This document shows, piece after piece, positions 50,961 through 59,619 of a stretch of 64,000 nucleotides of DNA (positions within the stretch are counted from its first letter, which is position 1; each line of letters opens with the position of its first letter). The stretch spans positions 1 through 64,000 of the forward strand of contig CAZIUI010000002.1 of NCBI GenBank assembly GCA_964542585.1, given 5' to 3'. Origin of the DNA: CAYYUA01 sp964542585. Lineage in GTDB: Bacteria > Bacteroidota > Bacteroidia > CAILMK01 > CAYYUA01. The position numbers and the translations under genes are program-made. Under the pieces are notes generated by a model. It had not been told where the DNA came from and did not search any database. It worked only from the letters and a program-made list of their open reading frames with translations.

Positions 50961-51848
50961 ATGAAAGTTGCTGTTTACGCAAGATCGCTTAACACGCTTC
51001 AGCGATCCCTTATAGACCACTTTTTCGAACAATTAGCATACTACCAAATAAATTACCTTCTATATGATCAGTTCATGGAGGATTTAAAGCAGCACTATGG
51101 GCTGATATTAGAAGACATCGAATCTTTTACGAAGGATGAAGATTTAGCTCAACGTCAAGTTCAAGCCTTGGTAAGCCTTGGAGGAGATGGCACTTTATTG
51201 GATACCCTTCAATTGGTGAAAAATAGCAACATTCCTGTAATGGGAATCAATACAGGCCGGTTAGGATTTTTAGCGAACACCCCCAAGCAGGAAATCGGGA
51301 AGGCTTTGGCAGCGCTTAAGGGGGGGCAATACACAACCGAGTCAAGGGGGCTATTGGAGATATCAACCAATTTAAACCCTTTTGAAAATGCACCATACGC
51401 TTTGAATGATTTTGTGGTGCAGAAAAGGGATTTTACCTCTATGGTTACGGTAGAAACTTATTTAAATGGCATTTACTTTAACACCTATTGGGCTGATGGT
51501 GTCATTGTTGCTACACCAACGGGGTCCACAGGATATTCCCTAAGCTGTGGCGGGCCCTTGATTTTTCCTCATTCAGGAAGTTTTGTTATCACTCCCGTTG
51601 CGCCACATAATCTAACTATTCGCCCTATTATACTCTCAGACCAGTCTGAGTTAAAATTGAAAGTAACAGGAAGGGATAGTAATTTTCTAGCGTCACTGGA
51701 TTCAAGATATACCACAGTGGATAAGCATCAGGAAATCGTTTTACGCAAGGCGCCTTTTGTTTTTAATTTAATCAAACTTCCGCACCAGTCCTTTATTCAA
51801 ACCATTCGGGACAAATTGAAATGGGGGGCAGACTCTCGGAATGAATAA
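50961..51848 (+). CDS. nadK: NAD kinase
   Basis: 295 aa. Signatures are LVSLGGDGTLLDT (GGDG at 74-77), GINTGRLGFLAN, ALNDFVVQKR and DGVIVATPTGSTGYSLSCGGP. It phosphorylates NAD to NADP in the cytoplasm. It leads directly into the PorG-like array, but a consensus promoter in between indicates the array has its own transcription start. Confidence 0.96.
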   Translation: MKVAVYARSLNTLQRSLIDHFFEQLAYYQINYLLYDQFMEDLKQHYGLILEDIESFTKDEDLAQRQVQALVSLGGDGTLLDTLQLVKNSNIPVMGINTGRLGFLANTPKQEIGKALAALKGGQYTTESRGLLEISTNLNPFENAPYALNDFVVQKRDFTSMVTVETYLNGIYFNTYWADGVIVATPTGSTGYSLSCGGPLIFPHSGSFVITPVAPHNLTIRPIILSDQSELKLKVTGRDSNFLASLDSRYTTVDKHQEIVLRKAPFVFNLIKLPHQSFIQTIRDKLKWGADSRNE

Positions 51849-51851
51849 AGT

Positions 51852-51882
51852 TTTGATTTAGAAATAAAAGAATATAACTTTG
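51852..51882 (+). promoter_or_regulatory. Consensus Bacteroidota promoter at the head of the PorG-like array
   Basis: TTTG (51852-51855), exactly 19 nt, then TAACTTTG (51875-51882). Both elements match the consensus perfectly, the best promoter in the window. The ATG of the first array gene is 28 nt downstream. Confidence 0.7.
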
Positions 51883-51910
51883 AGACCGATTTTATAAATA
51901 CCATAATCCA

Positions 51911-52708
51911 ATGATATCAAAAAAAACCCTTGTAGCCATTTGCCTTTTTGTTTTTTCATTAAACTTAGCTCGCTCACAGGATATTGAAGCTGGAATAATG
52001 GTTGGCCCCTCCAACTACAGTGGAGATTTAACAGCAGATAGACTTACCTTTTCGGAAACTCAGCCTGCTGCCGGTCTTCTTTTCAGGTACTACTTTTCTC
52101 CTAAGTTTAATTTAAAAGCTTCTTTGTCTTATGCCAGGGTTTCCGGTGATGATGAGAATTATGACGATATAAATTTTCGGGAAAAAAGAAATTTAAGTTT
52201 TAAAAGCAACATTTTTGAGGCCTCCATTCAAGGAGAATATAATATACTACCCTATATAAGCAATACCAAAGAATACAATTGGTCTCCCTATGTTTTCGGC
52301 GGTGTTGCCCTTTATCGTTTTAATCCGAAAGCGGATTTTCAAGGTTCTACAGTAGACCTAGCAGATTTTACTACCGAAGGTGAAGATTATAGCCTAACAC
52401 AACTGGCCATTCCATTTGGCGTAGGGATAAAATATAGCATTGGCAATCGATGGAATATTGGCTTAGAAATCGGTGCGCGTAAGCTTTTCACTGATTATTT
52501 GGATGATGTGAGTGATGAGTATGTTCAGCTTAGTGGTCAAGCCGCTGACATTGCCGATCGTTCAGATGAGTTAGTCCAATTTAACCAAGAACAATTTTCA
52601 CCTGGTAATACCCGGGGAAATTCAAGTAACAAGGATTGGTATGGGATAGCTGGCTTTACCATCACTAAGACCTTCCGTAGCAGTGGATGTACAAAAGATT
52701 TTTATTAA
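51911..52708 (+). CDS. PorG-like outer-membrane protein (DUF6089), array copy 1
   Basis: 265 aa. Signal peptide about 1-22, ending in Q (SLNLARSQDIEAG). The family pattern shared by all five copies is present: an early GxxNYxGDL-like strand, RVSGDDENYDD, RNLSFKSNIFEASIQGEY, YRFNPKADFQG, TEGEDYSLTQLAIPFGVGI, FTDYLDDVS, and RGNSSNKDWYGIAGF near the end, with a final Cys (GCTKDFY). PorG is an outer-membrane part of the type IX secretion system, normally encoded once, just before uppS and bamA. Copy 1 is the most divergent of the five (LADFTTEGED in place of L..LGTEGQGT). Confidence 0.85.
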   Translation: MISKKTLVAICLFVFSLNLARSQDIEAGIMVGPSNYSGDLTADRLTFSETQPAAGLLFRYYFSPKFNLKASLSYARVSGDDENYDDINFREKRNLSFKSNIFEASIQGEYNILPYISNTKEYNWSPYVFGGVALYRFNPKADFQGSTVDLADFTTEGEDYSLTQLAIPFGVGIKYSIGNRWNIGLEIGARKLFTDYLDDVSDEYVQLSGQAADIADRSDELVQFNQEQFSPGNTRGNSSNKDWYGIAGFTITKTFRSSGCTKDFY

Positions 52709-52748
52709 TTTTCGTCCTTTAATTACCTTAAGGATGACGCTGCTACTT

Positions 52749-53576
52749 ATGAAAAGACTTGTAATAATTCTAGGGCTGTGCCTCCCAATATCAGGAGCTG
52801 CGCAAGATTGGGAATTTGGAATATTTGCAGGTGCTCCGTTTTACACAGGTGAGCTTACCAATGATAAGCCTATTGTTCTAAGCGAAACCAAGCCGGGTTT
52901 TGGAGGTTTCGCCAGGTATAATGTTAACAAGTACTTCACTATCAAATCAAACGTTTATTACGGGACCATCAGTGGTGATGATGCTAATGCTTCATCCCGT
53001 TCGGATCGTATTCGTAACCTTAGTTTTCGATCCGACATTCTCGATTTAGGTGTGCAAGGAGAATTTAATTTTTCTGGTTTTAATACCTTGAAAGAAAACC
53101 TAAGGTCCTCCTTTTATGGCCTTTTAGGTGTTTCTGTTTTCAGATTCAATCCTGAAGCTAAATTCAATGGGAAGTGGTATGAACTTCAACAGTTAGGAAC
53201 GGAAGGGCAGGGGACAGCTAAATTCAACGAGCGAGATCCTTACGCATTGACCCAAATAGCCATTCCTTTCGGAGTCGGGTTTAAGCACGCAATTAATAAG
53301 CATTGGGTTATTGGATTTGAAGTAGGTTTCAGGTACACTTTCACTGATTACATAGATGATGTGAGCAAAACTTATGTTAGCCCGAGCATTCTAAGAGGGA
53401 CCAACGGTGAAATTTCTCCACAGCTTTCCAACAGGACAGGGGAAGTCCTGGAGGATGGTCGTAAAGAATTAAATTCTCAAGACCAAAGAGGTGATCCCAC
53501 CACCAATGATGCCTATCATTTTGTTGGTTTAACGCTTTCTTACACCGTGATCCCAGACAATTGTTTTAAATTCTAA
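52749..53576 (+). CDS. PorG-like outer-membrane protein (DUF6089), array copy 2
   Basis: 275 aa from the ATG at 52749 (MKRLVIILGLCLPISGAAQ), which gives a normal signal peptide. The frame stays open to 52683, but that extension overlaps copy 1 and is not signal-like. Shared motifs are TISGDDANASS, RIRNLSFRSDI, FRFNPEAKFNG, LGTEGQGTAKF, FTDYIDDVSKTY, LSNRTGEV and RGDPTTNDAYHFVGL, ending NCFKF. It lacks the strict DWY motif (DAYHF). The gap from copy 1 is 40 bp and to copy 3 is 36 bp, so copies 1-3 are probably one transcript. Confidence 0.85.
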   Translation: MKRLVIILGLCLPISGAAQDWEFGIFAGAPFYTGELTNDKPIVLSETKPGFGGFARYNVNKYFTIKSNVYYGTISGDDANASSRSDRIRNLSFRSDILDLGVQGEFNFSGFNTLKENLRSSFYGLLGVSVFRFNPEAKFNGKWYELQQLGTEGQGTAKFNERDPYALTQIAIPFGVGFKHAINKHWVIGFEVGFRYTFTDYIDDVSKTYVSPSILRGTNGEISPQLSNRTGEVLEDGRKELNSQDQRGDPTTNDAYHFVGLTLSYTVIPDNCFKF

Positions 53577-53612
53577 TCCAGGGAATTGGTTGCTTATTTA
53601 AATTAGTGTACT

Positions 53613-54443
53613 ATGAAAAAAAACTTGTTACTCCTAGTTTTATTCTTAGCGATTCCATTTTTTGGCCTTAGCCAGCATTGGTCCTTTGGCATTTTTGCGG
53701 GAGGATCCAATTATAATGGAGAACTGAATGCAGCCCAGCCGGTTTTTTTGGAAGAAACGCACCCTAGTTTTGGAGTTTTAGGACGTTACAGTTTCTCGCC
53801 TTACGTAAGCGCAAAAGGTAGCCTAACATACGGCCGCATAAGTGGGAACGATGAGAACAATTCAGCCCCAAGCCGTGTGCAAGGGAGAAATTTAAGCTTT
53901 CGATCAGATATTTTTGAGGCCAGCCTTCAAGCTGAAATAAATATATTTGGTTTTGACCCAACTGACAATGATCATCATTTTGCCTTATATCTTTTGGGAG
54001 GGATTTCGGTCTACCATTTCAATCCCCAATCAAAATATCAAGGAGAATGGTATGATTTACAAAATCTAGGAACTGAAGGTCAGGGAACTGACCGGTTCCC
54101 TAATAGAGAAAAATATAGCCTGACTCAGGTGTCGTTTCCCGCAGGAGGCGGTATCAAGTATGCAATAAATCACAATTGGAGTTTAGGTATTGAATTTGGG
54201 GCAAGAAAAACCCTTACGGATTACCTGGATGATGTCAGCCGAACCTACGCACCGCAGAGCGTTTTTGACGGCCCGGATGATCCCGCTTATCGGCTTTCTA
54301 ACAGGACTTGGGAAAGCTTTGATGAAGCCAAAGATTATGGGGCTAATAACAGAAGGGGGAACCCGGAAACATCAGATTGGTACATGTTTGGTGGTATAAC
54401 CTTGACCTACACTATAGCCGGCCCTCATTGTCAAGGTTTTTAA
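53613..54443 (+). CDS. PorG-like outer-membrane protein (DUF6089), array copy 3
   Basis: 276 aa. Signal peptide MKKNLLLLVLFLAIPFFGLS, with the mature start at QHWSFG. Motifs are GRISGNDENNSA, GRNLSFRSDIFEASLQAE, YHFNPQSKYQGEWYDLQ, LGTEGQGTDRF, YSLTQVSFPAGGGI, LTDYLDDVSRTYAP, LSNRTWES and RGNPETSDWYMFGGITL, ending HCQGF. It is closest in motif detail to copy 4 (TYAP, LSNRTWE, RGNPET). Two strong hairpins follow it, which probably mark the end of the first transcript. Confidence 0.87.
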   Translation: MKKNLLLLVLFLAIPFFGLSQHWSFGIFAGGSNYNGELNAAQPVFLEETHPSFGVLGRYSFSPYVSAKGSLTYGRISGNDENNSAPSRVQGRNLSFRSDIFEASLQAEINIFGFDPTDNDHHFALYLLGGISVYHFNPQSKYQGEWYDLQNLGTEGQGTDRFPNREKYSLTQVSFPAGGGIKYAINHNWSLGIEFGARKTLTDYLDDVSRTYAPQSVFDGPDDPAYRLSNRTWESFDEAKDYGANNRRGNPETSDWYMFGGITLTYTIAGPHCQGF

Positions 54444-54469
54444 TAAACTATCTAAAATCAAGTCTTATG

Positions 54470-54526
54470 TTATTTTAACTTTTTTTTGAATATCATCACT
54501 TGGCTTTTACATAAAAGTTAAAATAA
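54470..54526 (+). repeat. Perfect 14-bp inverted repeat between array copies 3 and 4
   Basis: TTATTTTAACTTTT (54470-54483) and its exact complement AAAAGTTAAAATAA (54513-54526) enclose a 29-nt loop. It starts 27 nt after the stop of copy 3 and directly precedes a terminator hairpin. Confidence 0.6.
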
Positions 54527-54561
54527 AAAAGGCTTTGTTTATTTTCATTGAAAAGCCTTTT
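54527..54561 (+). terminator. Terminator between array copies 3 and 4
   Basis: AAAAGGCTTT (54527-54536) pairs with AAAGCCTTTT (54552-54561) across a 15-nt loop, followed by CTTTG. It is the second hairpin in series in this 150-bp gap and suggests that copies 4 and 5 can be transcribed apart from 1-3. Confidence 0.6.
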
Positions 54562-54593
54562 CTTTGTATTAAAGGAACAAAGGCTTTCAATTT

Positions 54594-55427
54594 ATGAGGC
54601 GCATATGCTTTATTTTTCTCCTCATTGTAATGCCATGCATCACCAAAGGGCAAAATTGGGAATTGGGTGCTACTATAGGCGGTGCCAACTATAATGGTGA
54701 GCTTGCACCTGTTGATCCTGTCGTTCTCAAAGAAACCAAACTATCAATTGGTGCTTTTGCGAAGTATTCCATTTCAGAAAGGATAAAGGTGAAAGGCACC
54801 ATTACCTACGCTACTATTAGTGGGGATGATGCAAATTACAACACACCAAGGCTCCGCAAAAGGCGAAACCTGGACTTTAAGTCTCCCATTTTTGAAATAG
54901 GAGTTCTAGGTGAATACCACTTTTGGAAGATCAATGAAAGTTTTCGTAAGCCAACCACTTCCTTTTATGGTGTCACGGGTATAGCGTTGTTCAATTTTAA
55001 TCCTAAAGCAAAATTCGAAGGAGAATTAGTAGAACTTCAACCCCTAGGGACCGAAGGACAAGGAACCTCAGCATTTCCGGATCGTGAAAAGTATAGCTTA
55101 ACCCAAATCTCCATTCCTATTGGGGCTGGTATAACTCACTCATTAAGCGACCACTTAAATATTGGGGTGGAAGTAGCCTTTAGGAAGACATTTACCGACT
55201 ACTTGGATGATGTTAGCAAAACGTATGCTCCGAAGGATGCTTTGATAAGTCGTTATGGGGAAATCTCTTACCGGCTTTCGAATAGAACCTGGGAAACGAA
55301 CGATCAGGCACTTGATAAAGCGAACTCACGCAGGGGCAACCCAGAAACGGAAGACTGGTACTACTTTGGAGGTATAACTTTATCCTACACCTTTAAAGAA
55401 AACAAATGTCCGGGGTTCGGTAAGTAA
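54594..55427 (+). CDS. PorG-like outer-membrane protein (DUF6089), array copy 4
   Basis: 277 aa. Signal peptide MRRICFIFLLIVMPCITKG, with the mature start at QNWELG. Motifs are ATISGDDANYNTP, RRNLDFKSPIFEIGVLGEY, FNFNPKAKFEGELVELQ, LGTEGQGTSAF, YSLTQISIPIGAGI, FTDYLDDVSKTYAP, LSNRTWET and RGNPETEDWYYFGGITL, ending KCPGFGK. Beta-strand alternation throughout fits an eight-stranded type barrel. A terminator precedes it, so it should have its own start of transcription, but no TAnnTTTG box is seen in the gap. Confidence 0.87.
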   Translation: MRRICFIFLLIVMPCITKGQNWELGATIGGANYNGELAPVDPVVLKETKLSIGAFAKYSISERIKVKGTITYATISGDDANYNTPRLRKRRNLDFKSPIFEIGVLGEYHFWKINESFRKPTTSFYGVTGIALFNFNPKAKFEGELVELQPLGTEGQGTSAFPDREKYSLTQISIPIGAGITHSLSDHLNIGVEVAFRKTFTDYLDDVSKTYAPKDALISRYGEISYRLSNRTWETNDQALDKANSRRGNPETEDWYYFGGITLSYTFKENKCPGFGK

Positions 55428-55509
55428 AATAATTCAAAAGCAATTCCAGAACGGGAAGGATATTATCAAGCGTACAATAAGAAGCGGGGATAAGCAGTTT
55501 TTAACAAGT

Positions 55510-56322
55510 ATGAGATTCACCTTTTTGTACCTGTTAACTTTGCTCCTAAGCATGGGATGTTTTAGCTATGTTCAAGGGCAAAATTGGGAAGGTGGTCTGT
55601 TTGTAGGAGCAAGTAATTACAAAGGCGACCTTGCCCCAAATGTTGTCCCTGGTGAAACTCACCCTGCTATTGGAGTTTTTGTAAAGCGAAACCTTAGTCC
55701 ATTCTTCTCCTTTGCGCTTACGGCAAAACAAGGGACCATTTCTGGAGACGATGAAAATTTTAGTCATTTAGAAGATCGAAACCTTTCTTTCGAATCTAAT
55801 CTTACGGAAGTTAGCGCTATTATTGAATTTAATTTTTTTCCATTTCTGAAAGGATTGGGAGCTGATCAATTTACGCCCTACGTCTACTCCGGTTTTGCTT
55901 TTTATCGTTTTGAACCAACGACCACTATTAACGGTCAAACTTTTGATTTAAAGGATCTTAGGACAGAAGGACAGGGAACCAGAAGTGATGGCCCTGGTAA
56001 TTACAGTAAATTGCAACCAGCTATTCCCATTGGAGGAGGATTTAAACTACAGCTCAACCGCAGGCTAAACTTGACTCTTAAGCTTGGTTATCGGGCAACT
56101 TTTACAGATTTCCTAGATGACGTAAGTACTGACTATCCTTCAAAAGACATATTAGCTAGTGCTAAAGGAGACCGGGCTGTTAGCCTAAGCGATAGAAGTG
56201 TTGATGAATGGTACACCGGAAAAGGAAAACAGCGCGGAAATTCCCAAAATAACGACTGGTACCTATTTACGGGTTTTACTTTTTCATATAACATCAAAAA
56301 CCCGGAATGCTATGAGTTTTAA
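55510..56322 (+). CDS. PorG-like outer-membrane protein (DUF6089), array copy 5
   Basis: 270 aa. Signal peptide about 1-23 (LLTLLLSMGCFSYVQG), with the mature start at QNWEGG. An internal Cys in the signal could alternatively make a lipoprotein, but the surroundings do not form a good lipobox. Motifs are GTISGDDENFSH, DRNLSFESNLTEVSAI, YRFEPTTTING, LRTEGQGTRS, FTDFLDDVSTDYP, LSDRSVDEW and RGNSQNNDWYLFTGF, ending ECYEF. It lies 20 bp before uppS, the position where the single porG is found in related genomes, so by position it is the best candidate for the ancestral porG. Confidence 0.86.
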   Translation: MRFTFLYLLTLLLSMGCFSYVQGQNWEGGLFVGASNYKGDLAPNVVPGETHPAIGVFVKRNLSPFFSFALTAKQGTISGDDENFSHLEDRNLSFESNLTEVSAIIEFNFFPFLKGLGADQFTPYVYSGFAFYRFEPTTTINGQTFDLKDLRTEGQGTRSDGPGNYSKLQPAIPIGGGFKLQLNRRLNLTLKLGYRATFTDFLDDVSTDYPSKDILASAKGDRAVSLSDRSVDEWYTGKGKQRGNSQNNDWYLFTGFTFSYNIKNPECYEF

Positions 56323-56342
56323 ACACAAATTTCGAGGTTTCT

Positions 56343-57083
56343 ATGACTGATAAGCGGGAGGAAATCCGTTATGATCATTTGCCTAAGCACATAGCTATCA
56401 TAATGGATGGCAATGGAAGGTGGGCCAAAGAGCAAGGGGAAAATAGAATTTTCGGTCATAATCATGGAGTAACAGCAGTTAGAAATACAGCCGAGGCATG
56501 TGCTGAAGTAGGGATTGATTATTTAACCTTGTATGCGTTTTCCAGCGAGAACTGGAACCGGCCTGAACAGGAGGTGAATGCCTTGATGGATCTTTTGATC
56601 CAAACTATCCGCAGCGAAATGAAAACCTTACAGGATAACAACATTTCGCTTTCTGCCATTGGAAATTTAAACCAACTGCCAGAAGCTTGTCATACCAGTT
56701 TAGAAAGTGCTATTAAAGAAACCCAAGACAATACTGGACTAACCCTAAACCTTGCCCTTAGCTACAGTGGGAAATGGGATATAACAAAAGCAACAAAACA
56801 AATTGCCGGAGCAGTCAAAAGAGGGGAAATAGAACCAGATCAGATCGATGAATCGCTTATTGAGCAACACCTGACTACAGCTAATGTGCCAGATCCAGCT
56901 CTCCTGATTCGTACAAGCGGGGAAACCAGGGTTAGTAACTTTTTACTCTGGGAATTGGCTTATACAGAGTTATACTTTTTTAAGAAAAACTGGCCCGAAT
57001 TTGAAAAAGCAGACCTTTTTCAAGCTATAATAGACTACCAAAACCGGGAACGCCGTTTTGGAATGATCAGCGAACAAATATAA
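56343..57083 (+). CDS. uppS: Isoprenyl transferase (undecaprenyl diphosphate synthase)
   Basis: 246 aa. Signatures are HIAIIMDGNGRWAKEQG (catalytic Asp 22), FGHNHGVTAVR, LYAFSSENWNRP and RTSGETRVSNFLLWELAYTEL. It condenses isopentenyl diphosphate in cis onto farnesyl diphosphate to make the lipid carrier for peptidoglycan and surface sugars. It sits between the PorG-like array and bamA (8-bp gap), an order conserved in Bacteroidota. Confidence 0.97.
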   Translation: MTDKREEIRYDHLPKHIAIIMDGNGRWAKEQGENRIFGHNHGVTAVRNTAEACAEVGIDYLTLYAFSSENWNRPEQEVNALMDLLIQTIRSEMKTLQDNNISLSAIGNLNQLPEACHTSLESAIKETQDNTGLTLNLALSYSGKWDITKATKQIAGAVKRGEIEPDQIDESLIEQHLTTANVPDPALLIRTSGETRVSNFLLWELAYTELYFFKKNWPEFEKADLFQAIIDYQNRERRFGMISEQI

Positions 57084-57091
57084 CTAACCAG

Positions 57092-59599
57092 ATGATGAAG
57101 GCCGCGCACGGAATCCTGATAACTATTAGCTTTTGTTTTTTAGTATGTATACAACCTGATTTTGCAAAAGCTCAGGATGACTCTTCTGAAGTTAACAATG
57201 ATATCATCCTGGATTACCAAACACCTGCCACCTATAACCTCGCAGGAATATCGATAAAAGGTAACGGCCGCATAAACCGGAATGTAATAATTGCCTACAC
57301 AGGTTTGCAAGTGGGCCAAGAAATAAAAGTTCCCGGTGATGAAATAGCCGATGCTATCAAAAATTTATGGAAGCAAGATTTATTCAAAGATGTAGCCATC
57401 AAAATCAATAAAGTTGACCAAATAGAAGACAAAATATACTTACTTATAGACCTTAAGACCAGGCCGCGGCTTCGCCAGTTTAAAATAAATGGTGTTTCTC
57501 AAAATGAAGCCTCTGATATCCGTGAGAGGATTAAACTTGTACGGGGCGATATTATCACTAAACAATTGATAAGGTCCATTAAAGAAAAGATTAAAAGTTA
57601 TTTCAACAGTGAGGGATACATGAGTGCGGAGATTTCAATAAGGGGTAAGGATGAAAGTTTGTTTTCCTCTCCTAATAGCACAATGATCATTGATATCAAT
57701 AAAGGAGAAAAAGTTAAAATTAAAGATATAACATTTTCAGGTAATCAAGCTTTTGATGATGGTAAGTTAAGGAGTCAACTTGAAAACACGAATAGAAAAA
57801 CTATCCTCAACCTCTTTAAGTCATCGAAATTTATACCTTCAAAATATAAAAAAGATAAAGAAAAATTAATCAAATTTTACCAAAACCATGGTTACAGGGA
57901 CGCTAAAATTGTAAGCGACAGCACATATCTGGTAGAAGATGATAGAGTAAAAATTCATATTGATCTAAAGGAGGGAAATCAATACTATTTTGGCGATATA
58001 ACTTTTCAAGGTAATACGGAATACAGTTCGAAATTTCTCAGTTCCGTGCTTAACATTGAAAAAGGAGAGGTTTACTCGCCTAAAAAGCTCCAAACGAACC
58101 TACGATTCAATAAGAGAGGCTTAGATATCTCCTCTTTATACATGGACAATGGTTTCTTGTTTTTTAACGTCAAGCCCGTTGAAACCAACCTTTACCAAGA
58201 TACGGTAGATATTCAGATTCGTATCAAGGAAGGTAAACAAGCTACCATTGATGAGATTACCGTTAGTGGGAACACCAAAACCAGTGACCACGTAATTTTA
58301 AGGGAATTAAGAACAAGACCTGGAGATAAGTTTAGCCGCTCTGATATTATCCGATCAAGAAGAGAACTTTCGAGGTTAGGATATTTCGATGCCAAAAAAA
58401 TTAGTATAACTCCTAAACCAAACCCTGAAGAAGGAACAGTTGATATCAACTACGATGTAGTAGAAAAACCGAGTGATCAGCTACAGTTACAAGGAGGCTG
58501 GGGTGCTGGCCAATTAGTAGGTAGCGTAGGTATTCAATTCAACAACTTCTCCTTAGATAAAATCGATAACCTGGACGCCTGGCGTCCATTGCCGGCTGGA
58601 GATGGCCAAAAATTAAGCCTAAGGGCGACTTCCAATGGACCTCGTTACAGTTCCATCAACTTCTCATTCACCGAGCCTTGGTTTGGTGGCCATAAACCTA
58701 ACTCTTTAACGGTTGGTGCTTTTTATTCCGTTCAGGCCACAGGTGGCTTCAATAGTTCCAGCAGAAGGTCACTTGAAATCTTGGGGGCTAATATTGGCTT
58801 GGGTAAACGCCTCCAATATCCCGATAATTATTTCACCCTTAATAACACGTTAGAATTCCAGCAGTATCAGTTAAATGATTACCGAGCCCTTCCCCTGGAC
58901 TTCACAAATGGCACCTCGTATACCATTAGCCTTAAGCACAAAATATCCCGTAACTCAGTCAATCGCAAAATTTATCCTACAGCCGGTTCTGAATTTTCGT
59001 TATCGCTCAAATACACGCCACCGGTTTCAGCTTTTACCAATTTGAACTACAATGAGGTATCAGCCCAGCGTAAGTTTAAGTGGATTGAATTTCACAAATG
59101 GAAATTTAAAGCATCTTACTTCCTTAACTTAGGAGGCGACCTGGTATTAAATCCACGAGCCGATTTTGGTTATCTAGGCTTCTATAACAACGATATTGGG
59201 ATTACACCTTTTGAACGATTTTACGTAGGAGGTGATGGCCTCCAGGGTTTTCAGCTTGATGGCCGAGAACTAATTCGTCTTCGCGGATATCAGCAAGATG
59301 CCCTTAGCCCAAGGCAAGGAGCTAACGTTTTTAACAAGCTTACGATGGAACTCAGGTACCCTGTCATACAAAAAAGATCGGCTACTATTTACTTTTTAGG
59401 GTTTTTAGAGGCCGGCAATAGCTGGTTAGGAATTGATAAATTTACCCCTTCTGAAATTCATCGCTCTGCAGGAGGTGGTATAAGGGTTTTCTTACCTATG
59501 TTTGGGCTTTTAGGAGTTGATTGGGGTTATGGTTTTGACTATGAAAATGTACAGAGCAAACCGGGCCAGATACACATTTCAATTGGCCAAAGGTTTTAA
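57092..59599 (+). CDS. bamA: Outer-membrane protein assembly factor BamA
   Basis: 835 aa. Signal peptide about 1-27 (ending FAKAQ). Five POTRA repeats lie in about 45-450 (ISIKGNGRINRNVIIAYTGL, ITFSGNQAFDDGKL, ITVSGNTKTSDHVILRELRT), followed by a 16-strand Omp85 barrel with the lid motif RGY (LIRLRGYQQDA) and a C-terminal aromatic (HISIGQRF). It inserts beta-barrel proteins, including the PorG-like proteins encoded just upstream, into the outer membrane. The two skp-like chaperone genes follow. Confidence 0.96.
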   Translation: MMKAAHGILITISFCFLVCIQPDFAKAQDDSSEVNNDIILDYQTPATYNLAGISIKGNGRINRNVIIAYTGLQVGQEIKVPGDEIADAIKNLWKQDLFKDVAIKINKVDQIEDKIYLLIDLKTRPRLRQFKINGVSQNEASDIRERIKLVRGDIITKQLIRSIKEKIKSYFNSEGYMSAEISIRGKDESLFSSPNSTMIIDINKGEKVKIKDITFSGNQAFDDGKLRSQLENTNRKTILNLFKSSKFIPSKYKKDKEKLIKFYQNHGYRDAKIVSDSTYLVEDDRVKIHIDLKEGNQYYFGDITFQGNTEYSSKFLSSVLNIEKGEVYSPKKLQTNLRFNKRGLDISSLYMDNGFLFFNVKPVETNLYQDTVDIQIRIKEGKQATIDEITVSGNTKTSDHVILRELRTRPGDKFSRSDIIRSRRELSRLGYFDAKKISITPKPNPEEGTVDINYDVVEKPSDQLQLQGGWGAGQLVGSVGIQFNNFSLDKIDNLDAWRPLPAGDGQKLSLRATSNGPRYSSINFSFTEPWFGGHKPNSLTVGAFYSVQATGGFNSSSRRSLEILGANIGLGKRLQYPDNYFTLNNTLEFQQYQLNDYRALPLDFTNGTSYTISLKHKISRNSVNRKIYPTAGSEFSLSLKYTPPVSAFTNLNYNEVSAQRKFKWIEFHKWKFKASYFLNLGGDLVLNPRADFGYLGFYNNDIGITPFERFYVGGDGLQGFQLDGRELIRLRGYQQDALSPRQGANVFNKLTMELRYPVIQKRSATIYFLGFLEAGNSWLGIDKFTPSEIHRSAGGGIRVFLPMFGLLGVDWGYGFDYENVQSKPGQIHISIGQRF

Positions 59600-59619
59600 T
59601 ACCCTTAAATACGATCCCA

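Noticed and set aside
52683..52748. Upstream start for PorG-like copy 2
   Set aside because: It overlaps copy 1 and adds a non-signal segment before a good signal peptide.
54470..54526. 14-bp inverted repeat as insertion-sequence ends
   Set aside because: Only 29 nt between the arms and no transposase or target duplication; a transcript hairpin is the simpler reading.
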